A DNA stretch of 64,000 nucleotides from contig JAUWYL010000001.1 in assembly GCA_030615855.1 (NCBI GenBank), positions 62,001-126,000 of the forward strand. The letters run 5' to 3'. The position numbers were made by a program, and so were the translations under genes. The DNA is from a bacterium. Its GTDB lineage: Bacteria > UBP18 > UBA7526. This document shows, in pieces, positions 56,842 to 64,000 of the stretch. Each line of letters opens with the position of its first letter. Position 1 is the stretch's first letter. Under the pieces are notes generated by a model. It was given only the letters and a program-made list of their open reading frames with translations. It was not told where the DNA came from and searched no databases.

Positions 56842-57698
56842 AGAAATTCTTAATCGCTATTATCTCCTTATTCATCCTCTCTTTCTCTGTCCAAGCTCAG
56901 GAACTCAATATAAGGATAGAGCCCAAAAGCGTGGGACAGGGAGAGACGCTGGTAATTTACCTTGAATCTCCGGGGACCTTGAAGGATTTAGGGGTAGAGT
57001 TTTTGGGAAAAGAGATAAGGTTCTATGAAATAGGCAAAGATAGATATCGGGCCATCCTTGGAATACCTCTCACTACTGAACCTGAAAGATATAACATTCT
57101 CTTCAGAATCAAGACTAAAAGGGGCTTGGGGATTGAGTGGAAGGAAACGGTTCAAGTAAAGAAGATAGTTTTTAAGAAAGAGGTCCTCTCTATCCCTCCG
57201 GAAAAGAGTAAGCATCTCACTTCTAAGTATTTGAGAAGGGAGGGGAAGAGGATAGGAAAAACATGTAAGAAGGAGGAGGGGAATCAGCTCTGGGAAGGAA
57301 GATTTATCCTTCCGGCAGAGGGGAGGATCTCTTCTCCCTTTGGAGCCTATCGGGTTTACAATCGAGGAAAAGCATCCTGGAGGCATAAAGGAATAGATAT
57401 AGCAAACAAGGAAGGAACGGAGGTTGTTGCTCCTAACTCTGGAATAGTCGTCATATCAGAGGATATGAAGGTTCATGGAGGAACGATAATCATATCCCAT
57501 GGCCAGGGGGTCTTTTCCATTTTCTCCCATTTCAGAGAACGGCTTGTCAAAAAGGGAGAGGGAGTGGAGAGAGGCCAGTTAATCGGGACCATGGGCCAGA
57601 CGGGTTTGACTACTGGTTCTCACCTGCACTGGGGACTATGCGCCTCTGGGGTAGTGGTTAATCCTCTGGAGTGGACGAAGAGAAAAATCGGAGATTAG
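56838..57698 (+). CDS. M23 family metallopeptidase
   Basis: WRHKGIDIANKEGTEVVAPNSGIVV, GSHLHWGLCASGVVVNPLEW. Confidence 0.92.
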   Translation: MKKFLIAIISLFILSFSVQAQELNIRIEPKSVGQGETLVIYLESPGTLKDLGVEFLGKEIRFYEIGKDRYRAILGIPLTTEPERYNILFRIKTKRGLGIEWKETVQVKKIVFKKEVLSIPPEKSKHLTSKYLRREGKRIGKTCKKEEGNQLWEGRFILPAEGRISSPFGAYRVYNRGKASWRHKGIDIANKEGTEVVAPNSGIVVISEDMKVHGGTIIISHGQGVFSIFSHFRERLVKKGEGVERGQLIGTMGQTGLTTGSHLHWGLCASGVVVNPLEWTKRKIGD

Positions 57699-57700
57699 AG

Positions 57701-58168
57701 ATGGCAAAAGTTCTGGTTGTCTATTATTCTAAGACCGGAAATACAGGGAGATTGGCTGACCAGATTGAACAAGAATTAGTAGCAGCAGGAAAAGAGATAG
57801 AGAAAATCCGCTTGGCTGAGGAAAAAGATCATTCTTTCTTAAGAGACGCCCTACGGGCCCTTTTCAGAGTTAAGGGAAAGATAAAGGAAGCAAACTTTAA
57901 CTTGGAAGGTTATGACGCTATCTTCTTTGGTACCCCGGTCTGGGCTGGTAGTCCGGCACCAGCCCTGAACGAATATCTGGAAGAGTGTCAGGGTTTAGAG
58001 GGAAAAGAGGTTTCTATCTTCGTTACTTATGGTAGTGGCCTAGGCAAGGGAAGGGCGATGAGAATGCTAAAAGAGATGGTCGAGAGGAAGGGAGGAAGGG
58101 TTATCCAGAAATTGGCAGTTCAGGAGAAGGAAGTATTTAAAAAAGTAGAATTGAAGATAGTGAGGTAA
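57701..58168 (+). CDS. Flavodoxin family protein 1
   Basis: KVLVVYYSKTGNTGRLADQIEQEL, YDAIFFGTPVWAGSPAPALNEYL. Confidence 0.9.
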   Translation: MAKVLVVYYSKTGNTGRLADQIEQELVAAGKEIEKIRLAEEKDHSFLRDALRALFRVKGKIKEANFNLEGYDAIFFGTPVWAGSPAPALNEYLEECQGLEGKEVSIFVTYGSGLGKGRAMRMLKEMVERKGGRVIQKLAVQEKEVFKKVELKIVR

Positions 58169-58170
58169 AA

Positions 58171-58278
58171 GATGAACCCTGCACTTTCTGGTTTGTCTTT
58201 ACAAGGAATAATTTTCAGAGAATGCAAAATTAGCAAATCAGAAAGGTGCGGGGGTGGGAAGGAAGGTGCGGGGTGAAG
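58171..58278. repeat. Inverted-repeat element, GGGGCGGGGT family (GTGCGGGG variant)
   Basis: ACCCTGCACTTTCTGGTTTG ... CAAATCAGAAAGGTGCGGGGG, then GGTGCGGGGTGAAG. Confidence 0.8.
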
Positions 58279-58746
58279 AAAATCTTGATCATTTATTATT
58301 CAAAGACAAGAAATACGGAAGAGATGGCAAAGTTTGTGGGAGAGGGAGTGAAAGAGGAAAAAGTTGAGGTAGAAGTGAAGAAGGCGGAGGATACCAAAGC
58401 AGAGGAACTCCTGAAGGCGGATGGAATAATCATCGGTTCCCCCACCTACTATGGGGGCATGGCTGCCCCCATTAAGGAACTTCTCGATGAGAGCGTAAAA
58501 TTCCATGGGCAACTAAAAGGGAAGATAGGAGGGGCTTTTTCCTCTTCTGCCAATATCGGAGGAGGAAATGAAACGACCATTATGGATATTCTGAAGGCCT
58601 TTCTCATCCACGGCATGATTATTCAGGGAACCCCGGAAGGAGACCATTATGGCCCGGTAGCTATCGGTGCTCCAGATGAAAGGAGCAAGAGCCAGTGTAA
58701 AGGTTTAGGCCGTAGGATAGCCAGACTGGTAAAGAGATTAGGATGA
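58273..58746 (+). CDS. Flavodoxin family protein 2 (WrbA-like)
   Basis: KKILIIYYSKTRNTEEMAKFVGEGV, GIIIGSPTYYGGMAAPIKELLDE; start codon uncertain. Confidence 0.88.
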   Translation: MKKILIIYYSKTRNTEEMAKFVGEGVKEEKVEVEVKKAEDTKAEELLKADGIIIGSPTYYGGMAAPIKELLDESVKFHGQLKGKIGGAFSSSANIGGGNETTIMDILKAFLIHGMIIQGTPEGDHYGPVAIGAPDERSKSQCKGLGRRIARLVKRLG

Positions 58747-58774
58747 GCCCTGCACTTTTAAGCAAGGGTAAGAA

Positions 58775-59038
58775 ATGAATATTAAAAGGTGGGCGATAAA
58801 AATTTTCTATAAAGAGAGTGAGAGGGTTATCCATGTTGTGAAAGAGAATTATGGGATGACCTATCTCGTTATTAAAGGGGAGATTGATATCAATAAATCC
58901 TTTCCCTTTGAGGCCAATGAGGAAGGGAAATGCATCGGATTCGATGTTCCAGAAGACCTAGACCTAAAGGAGTTCGATGAAGAATTGAAGAGATTTGCTA
59001 AGGAGCAAGGGCTCTTGGTCATTGGAGAGAGAAAGTGA
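58775..59038 (+). CDS. Hypothetical protein
   Basis: 87-aa ORF, 4-nt overlap with the downstream gene. Confidence 0.6.
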   Translation: MNIKRWAIKIFYKESERVIHVVKENYGMTYLVIKGEIDINKSFPFEANEEGKCIGFDVPEDLDLKEFDEELKRFAKEQGLLVIGERK

Positions 59039-60255
59039 TTATCGCTGATCTCCACATTCATTCCAAGTATTCTCGAGCCACTTCTAAGAATATGAATATT
59101 GATGGAATAACTAAGTGGGCTAAGATAAAGGGGATTGATCTATTGGGAACTGGAGACTTTACCCATTACCAGTGGCTAAGCGAACTAAAGGCCCATCTGA
59201 AAGAGGTCTCCTACGGTCTCTATGAATGTAATGGGACCCACTTCTTCCTGACTGGGGAAGTATCGAGCATCTACTCTCTGGGAGGAAGAGTACGTAAAAT
59301 TCATACTATAATCTTTGCCCCCACTTTTCATGTTGTAGAGAAGATAAATAAGGAGCTTTCCAAGATTGGAAATCTGGATGCTGATGGAAGGCCCATCTTG
59401 GGGCTTCCCGCAAAGGACTTGGTGGAGATCGTTCTGGGAATATCAAAGGATTGTTTCATCATTCCGGCCCATATCTGGACTCCCTGGTTTTCCCTATTCG
59501 GGGCCAATTCGGGATTCGACGATATAGAAGAATGCTTTGGAGAATATACCAAGAATATCCATGCCTTGGAGACCGGTCTATCGAGTGATCCCCTGATGAA
59601 CTGGACGTTATCAAAACTGGATAGGTTTGCCCTCATCTCTAATTCTGATGCTCACTCCCCAGAGAATCTGGGAAGGGAGGCAAACATCTTTAACTGTAAA
59701 TTAGATTATAAAGAGATAATTGAGGCTATCAAGAAGAAGGATAAGGATAAGTTCAAGGGAACGATAGAGTTCTTCCCTGAGGAAGGGAAGTACCACTTCG
59801 ATGGGCACCGAAATTGTGGAATAACCTTTTCTCCCAAGGAAACCAAGGCACATAATAATATCTGCCCCAAATGCAAAAGGCCTCTTACCATTGGAGTATT
59901 GCATCGGGTGGATGAACTGTCAGATAGAGAATTAGGGTTTAAACCAAAAGCCGCCATTCCCTTCCGGCACTTAGTTCCTTTGAGGGAGATCATTGCTGTT
60001 TCTATAGATAAGACCCGCACTTCAACAGCGGTCAAAAAGTTATACGATTACCTGGTTAATCACTTTGGAAGCGAATTTCGGGTGCTTTTAGATATCCCCA
60101 TTGAAGATTTAGACAAGGTTCATTCTAAAGTGGCAGAAGGGATTTCCCGGACAAGGGAGGGAAAGATAAAGGTTGAGCCAGGATATGATGGGGTTTATGG
60201 GAAGGTAGAGATATTTGAAAAAGAGGAAGGGGCCAAGCAGATAAGCCTCTTTTAA
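59035..60255 (+). CDS. Endonuclease Q-like PHP-domain protein with zinc finger
   Basis: IIADLHIHSKYSRATSKNMNIDGITKWAKIKGIDLLGTGDFTH, ISNSDAHSPENLGREANIF, CGITFSPKETKAHNNICPKCKRPL. Confidence 0.85.
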   Translation: MIIADLHIHSKYSRATSKNMNIDGITKWAKIKGIDLLGTGDFTHYQWLSELKAHLKEVSYGLYECNGTHFFLTGEVSSIYSLGGRVRKIHTIIFAPTFHVVEKINKELSKIGNLDADGRPILGLPAKDLVEIVLGISKDCFIIPAHIWTPWFSLFGANSGFDDIEECFGEYTKNIHALETGLSSDPLMNWTLSKLDRFALISNSDAHSPENLGREANIFNCKLDYKEIIEAIKKKDKDKFKGTIEFFPEEGKYHFDGHRNCGITFSPKETKAHNNICPKCKRPLTIGVLHRVDELSDRELGFKPKAAIPFRHLVPLREIIAVSIDKTRTSTAVKKLYDYLVNHFGSEFRVLLDIPIEDLDKVHSKVAEGISRTREGKIKVEPGYDGVYGKVEIFEKEEGAKQISLF

Positions 60256-60256
60256 A

Positions 60257-60360
60257 ACACGGATAGACACAGATAACAACACGGATAGACACAGATTTAT
60301 CCGTGATTATCCGTGTATTTAACCCCAAACAGTAAGCAAAACAAAAAAATCCGTGTATAA
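60257..60360. repeat. CACGGAT/ATCCGTG element with TTTAACCCCAAACAGTAAGCAAAACAAAAAAATCCGTGT tail
   Basis: AACACGGATAGACACAGATAACAACACGGATAGACACAGATTTATCCGTGATTATCCGTGTATTTAACCCC. Confidence 0.9.
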
Positions 60361-60366
60361 GGAAGG

Positions 60367-60564
60367 ATGGAGATGGAGTGTAAGCAAGAGGAGAACAGAG
60401 CGAAATGTAACTGTACCTATGAGCCCTGTGATAAGAAGGGGATCTGTTGTGAGTGCATCGCCTATCACTGGAGGAATAAAGAACTTCCTGCTTGTTTCTT
60501 CCCAAATGATGTGGAAAAGACCTACGATCGTTCCATAGCACGCTTCATCACCTGCTACAAATAG
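60367..60564 (+). CDS. Cys-rich DUF6485-like protein
   Basis: [53 protein letters not shown]. Confidence 0.75.
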   Translation: MEMECKQEENRAKCNCTYEPCDKKGICCECIAYHWRNKELPACFFPNDVEKTYDRSIARFITCYK

Positions 60565-60661
60565 AAAGTCAGGTGATCAGGTTATCGGGAATTCCCTGAT
60601 ACTCTGCATTCTGAGCATCGCGAAGAATCTAGCCAGCTTGTCTGGCGTCTATCCTAAATCT

Positions 60662-60736
60662 GGGGGCGTAGTTCAGAGGGAGAACGCTGCGTTCGCAACG
60701 CAGAGGTCGCGGGTTCAAATCCCGCCGCCTCCACCA
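60662..60736 (+). tRNA. tRNA-Ala (anticodon CGC)
   Basis: GGGGGCG...CGCCTCCACCA; anticodon arm CTGCG-TTCGCAA-CGCAG; GGGTTCAAATCCC T-arm; encoded CCA. Confidence 0.95.
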
Positions 60737-60962
60737 CAACACGGATAGACACAGATAACAACACGGATAGACACAGATTTATCCGTGATTATCCGTGGTA
60801 TTTTATGAGCAAAGTGAATAAAACAAGGTTCTGCGAAGCAGGTTCTTATTTAACCCCAAACAGTAAGCAAAATAAAAAAATCCGTGTCCAAAGTTTATCC
60901 GTGCTAATCCGCGTCAAATAAGCATTCGCAGTAAGCAAAATAAAAAAATCCGTGTCTAAGGA
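60737..60962. repeat. CACGGAT/ATCCGTG elements, an embedded reverse 47-bp-type element (60801-60853) and two TAAGCAAAATAAAAAAATCCGTGT copies
   Basis: Second near-identical CACGGATAGACACAGATAACAACACGGATAGACACAGATTTATCCGTGATTATCCGTG; AAAACAAGGTTCTGCGAAGCAGGTTCTTATTT. Confidence 0.88.
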
Positions 60963-60970
60963 GGAGAGAG

Positions 60971-61468
60971 ATGGATGCCTTAAAAGCCATTAAGGAGAGA
61001 AGAAGCATCAGGGATTTTAATGAGCAGGGGATTCCTAAAGGAGTGATTGAAGATATCATCGATTGTGCCCGACTTGCACCCTCAGCCAATAATATCCAGC
61101 CCTGGGAGTTTGTAGTAATTACCGACCGGGATTTGAGAAAAAGAATCGCTGATATTACAGACTATGGGAAGTTCATCGCTACCTCACCGGTCTGCATCAT
61201 AATCTTCTGCAAAGAGACAAAGTACTATCTTGAGGATGGCTCTGCCGCCACAGAGAATATCTTGATCGCCGCCAAGGCCTATGGTCTGGGGACCTGTTGG
61301 GTAGCGGGGGATAAGAAGCCCTATGCTTCCCAGATAAATGAGTTAGTCAACATTCCCCTAAAGTTCAAATTAGTCAGCCTCATCGCCTTAGGCTATCCCA
61401 AAGAAGAAGCGAAACCTCATGGTAAGAAAGCCCTAAAGGAAGTCATCCACTGGGAAAAATACCAATAA
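60971..61468 (+). CDS. Nitroreductase family protein
   Basis: MDALKAIKERRSIRDFNEQGIPKGVIEDIIDCARLAPSANNIQPWEFVVI. Confidence 0.93.
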   Translation: MDALKAIKERRSIRDFNEQGIPKGVIEDIIDCARLAPSANNIQPWEFVVITDRDLRKRIADITDYGKFIATSPVCIIIFCKETKYYLEDGSAATENILIAAKAYGLGTCWVAGDKKPYASQINELVNIPLKFKLVSLIALGYPKEEAKPHGKKALKEVIHWEKYQ

Positions 61469-61633
61469 TAATAGGGGAAGTAAAGTTAGAAACTTAAGCT
61501 TGAAAGAAAAGCAAGAAGAAGTTTAGTTAGGTAAGTTTTTTAACTTTCCCATTTTAGCCGTAAGTTCTATCTGTTATCTGTGCTAATCCGTAAATAATAT
61601 GTGTGAATCTGTGTTGAAAGGAGGTGATGAGAG

Positions 61634-61837
61634 ATGAAGGGATTGGCCATTTTGTTAGGGGGAGTAGCAGGTATAAGCCTCATCCTGGGTCTGATCTACA
61701 AGGCTGCTGCCTTAGCGGGCAACATTCTTCCCCCAGTCGGCCTCGGACCACTCAGCTTTCAGAGGCTCGCTAACACCTGTCTGCTATTTGCCATCGGCTT
61801 AGGAGTGCTCCAACTGCTTAAAATAAAGGAGAAGTGA
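61634..61837 (+). CDS. Small two-TM membrane protein
   Basis: 67 aa, hydrophobic segments, AAGGAGGTG ribosome-binding site. Confidence 0.65.
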   Translation: MKGLAILLGGVAGISLILGLIYKAAALAGNILPPVGLGPLSFQRLANTCLLFAIGLGVLQLLKIKEK

Positions 61838-61843
61838 AACAAC

Positions 61844-62233
61844 ATGAGATGCAATAATGCAGAAGAGGTGTCAATGAAGGATATTTCTAACCTCTTCAGT
61901 CAGACCCATTCCAATCTTATCCGCGATATCATGGACAAAGGGGGAGTGGTCTTGGGAATGAAAGCGAAGAACTTCGCTGGAGTCCTATTAGAGAATGAGG
62001 CGCTTGCTTTAGAGATAGAGAAGAGATTAGAAGAGACAACTGGGATTAAGGGCTACATCTCCACAGACGAACTCCCCAGGTATGGGATCTCGGCTGAAGA
62101 GAGGGAAGAGATTGAAAAGGCCTTCGGAGTACAGAAGGGGGATATTGTCATCCTCATCGCCGAAGAGAAGAAGAAGGCCCAGAAGGCCCTGAAGATCGTC
62201 GACGAAGAAATCGCCAAACATAGACACGGATAA
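61844..62233 (+). CDS. Stand-alone GAD-domain-like protein (resembles the GAD domain of GatE/AspRS)
   Basis: GGVVLGMKAKNFAGVLLENEALALEIEKRLEETTGIKGYISTDELPRYGISAEEREEIEKAFGVQKGDIVILIAEEKKKAQKAL. Confidence 0.55.
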   Translation: MRCNNAEEVSMKDISNLFSQTHSNLIRDIMDKGGVVLGMKAKNFAGVLLENEALALEIEKRLEETTGIKGYISTDELPRYGISAEEREEIEKAFGVQKGDIVILIAEEKKKAQKALKIVDEEIAKHRHG

Positions 62234-62316
62234 ACACGGATAACGACACGGATAAACACGGATTAAATCAGTGCTAATCCGTTTTAGTTAATCAGTGATA
62301 ATCCGTGTAACAAGGA
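62214..62316. repeat. CACGGATAAA/ATCCGTGT element overlapping the upstream CDS 3' end
   Basis: ACATAGACACGGATAAACACGGATAACGACACGGATAAACACGGATTAAATCAGTGCTAATCCGTTTTAGTTAATCAGTGATAATCCGTGTAACAAGGAGG. Confidence 0.88.
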
Positions 62317-62326
62317 GGTGATAAGT

Positions 62327-62593
62327 ATGCCCAAGGAACCAGAAGAGAAACTTCCGGTAAGTGAGACCCTAAAAGTACTGGGTTATCACACCTTAGAAAA
62401 GAACCCCAAGTGGTGGAGTGCCGTGGCCTTAATTGATTCTTGGGGGAGGAAGCAAATCTGTTTCTACCTCTGGCAGAAGAAGGGAGAGAAGTGGGCCAGG
62501 CAGCAGAAGTTTACCATCCAGGATGCCCAGACCTGGGAGAATGTCTCTTCTTATGTTGAGGAATTTCTACCGCAATTAGAAGCGGAGAAGTGA
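62327..62593 (+). CDS. Hypothetical protein
   Basis: MPKEPEEKLPVSETLKVLGYHTLEKNPKWWSAVALIDSWGRKQICFYLWQKK. Confidence 0.65.
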   Translation: MPKEPEEKLPVSETLKVLGYHTLEKNPKWWSAVALIDSWGRKQICFYLWQKKGEKWARQQKFTIQDAQTWENVSSYVEEFLPQLEAEK

Positions 62594-63300
62594 AGTCAGA
62601 AATCTGGAAGGTTGCCCATCGGGGAGCAAGCGGAGAAGCGCCAGAGAATACCATAGCCTCTTTTAAAAGAGGCATTGCCCAGGGGGCAGAGATCATTGAA
62701 ACCGATGCCCAGCTCTCCAAAGATAAGGAGATAGTCCTGCTCCACGACGAAACAGTAGAGCGCACCACGGATGGCAGAGGTAAGGTCTGTGAATTAACCT
62801 TGAAAGAACTTAAGAGTCTGGACGCTGGATCGTGGTTTGGAAAAGAATTCTCTGGCGAAAGGATTCCCACCCTCTCGGAGGTAATTGCAATTGTTCGGAG
62901 AAAGGCAAAATTAGACATCGAATTAAAGGGGAAAAACCCTCTTCTGCCCAAGGAAGTAGTAAACCTTTTAAAGAAAGAGGCTTTTATTAAAAAGGCGATT
63001 GTCTCCTCTTTCAACCACTTCTTCCTGAAAGAGGTTAAAAGGCTTAAACCCCCAATTATTACTGGGCTTTTATTCGCTACTCCTCTTCAGGAAAGGAAAT
63101 GGAAGTGGGCAGATCTCATCCTGCCTAGGTATAACCTGATTACTGAAGATTTGGTTGAGAAAGCCCATAGTAAGGGCCTGAAGATTATTGCCTGGACGGT
63201 AGATAACCCAGAAGAGATAAGAAGACTCATTGATCTGGAAGTGGATGGGATAGCCTCCAACTACCCAGCGTTACTCACTCAGATCCTAAGGCAGGAATAA
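62590..63300 (+). CDS. Glycerophosphodiester phosphodiesterase
   Basis: VAHRGASGEAPENTIASFKRGIAQGAEIIETDAQLSKDKEIVLLHDETVERTTDGRG. Confidence 0.93.
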   Translation: MKSEIWKVAHRGASGEAPENTIASFKRGIAQGAEIIETDAQLSKDKEIVLLHDETVERTTDGRGKVCELTLKELKSLDAGSWFGKEFSGERIPTLSEVIAIVRRKAKLDIELKGKNPLLPKEVVNLLKKEAFIKKAIVSSFNHFFLKEVKRLKPPIITGLLFATPLQERKWKWADLILPRYNLITEDLVEKAHSKGLKIIAWTVDNPEEIRRLIDLEVDGIASNYPALLTQILRQE

Positions 63301-63309
63301 ATAGCTTAT

Positions 63310-63392
63310 AGTTCGGAGTTAGGAGTTCGGAGTTGGGAGACAAAAGAATACACCGAACACCGAACTCAAGCCCGCAGGGCGTACTCCGAACT
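63310..63392. repeat. Intergenic GTTCGGA/GTTAGGA heptamer array with inverted half
   Basis: GTTCGGAGTTAGGAGTTCGGAGTTGGGAG ... ACCGAACACCGAACTC; same unit as the intragenic proC array. Confidence 0.88.
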
Positions 63393-63408
63393 ATTAAGGG
63401 GAGGCAAA

Positions 63409-63540
63409 ATGGGAAGAGAAAAGATAAGAAGAGAAGGAGATGAGCTGGAAGAGGATCTGTTACTGCTGGAAAAGGAATTAAAAAGGGGCTATAAAAAAAG
63501 CAGAAAGAAGAGAAAGAAAAAGTGGCCTAAGGGGTGGTAG
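63409..63540 (+). CDS. Small highly basic protein (43 aa)
   Basis: MGREKIRREGDELEEDLLLLEKELKRGYKKSRKKRKKKWPKGW after GGGGAGG; not in the ORF track. Confidence 0.45.
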   Translation: MGREKIRREGDELEEDLLLLEKELKRGYKKSRKKRKKKWPKGW

Positions 63541-63541
63541 C

Positions 63542-63775
63542 ATGTTTTACTTCATTACCAATCATCTAAACTCCATCTACATTGTAATTACAGTGCTCGT
63601 CTTCCTTCAGGGTCTGAGCGCCCTCATCTTTCCTGGCAGGGTTAAGAAAGCATTCGAAAGACGGCTCACCTTGGTTAACCTTCGCATCTATGGGGGATTA
63701 ATCATTCTCTTAGGAATATTACTTCTCTGGTTCTATCTCTCCACTCTGAGACCGCTTTTCATTGCGGTAAGATAA
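63542..63775 (+). CDS. Small two-TM membrane protein
   Basis: 77 aa; ITVLVFLQGLSALIFPGRVKKAFERRL ... GGLIILLGILLLWFYL. Confidence 0.65.
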   Translation: MFYFITNHLNSIYIVITVLVFLQGLSALIFPGRVKKAFERRLTLVNLRIYGGLIILLGILLLWFYLSTLRPLFIAVR

Positions 63776-63912
63776 CGCAGAGACGCAGAAGAGGACAGTT
63801 AGACTGGTAAATTGGTTGGATTAATTGGAATAGTTGAATAAAAATCCACCTAATCCACCTAATATACTAATCCAACTCGTTTTGCGTTGCGGCGGTTACA
63901 AAGGAGAGTGAA

Positions 63913-64000
63913 GTGGAATACAAAGTAGGCAAAACCGTTATTAGGCTTTATCAAGGCGATATTACGGAACTGGATACCGAGGCCATCGTCAATGCGGCAA
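63913..64000 (+). CDS. Macro-domain (ADP-ribose-binding) protein, N-terminal fragment cut by right edge
   Basis: (V/M)EYKVGKTVIRLYQGDITELDTEAIVNAA. Confidence 0.8.
   Translation, partial: MEYKVGKTVIRLYQGDITELDTEAIVNAA

Overview
This 64 kb window is a bacterial chromosome segment, probably from an uncultivated, diderm-like lineage; I cannot place its taxonomy. It is densely coding and almost entirely on the + strand. The content is mostly housekeeping: a Thr/Ile block (hom-thrC-thrB-lysC-cimA), valS, ileS, uvrB, nadC, birA, coaX, two GH130 genes, groES-groEL, proC, mtnA, dksA-like/lspA/lgt, rluD, a split cobalamin-type metH plus metF module, rpoZ, coaBC, radC, hisG, an endonuclease Q-like PHP protein, tRNA-Arg(CCG), tRNA-Ala(CGC), and a macro-domain gene cut by the right edge. 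The unusual feature is a dense load of very small repetitive elements lying between genes and also inside conserved protein genes. I see several kinds. (1) Degenerate tandem arrays, mostly of 7-nt period (some 8 or 10), with different unit sequences at each locus. (2) A 57-nt conserved structured core present three times, each time just upstream of a gene. (3) A ~47-bp hairpin element, present as a frame-breaking tandem pair bounded by AAAAATA copies inside a lipoprotein gene. (4) An inverted-repeat element (ACCCCGCCCC...GGGGCGGGGT) whose ends supply stop or start codons. (5) Portable hairpin cores shared between unrelated genes. Most intragenic copies keep the reading frame; at least two break it (DUF167/YggU and a TPR lipoprotein). 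A separate -1 frameshift splits a thermonuclease-like gene. All statements come from reading the sequence and the supplied translations; no database searches were run.
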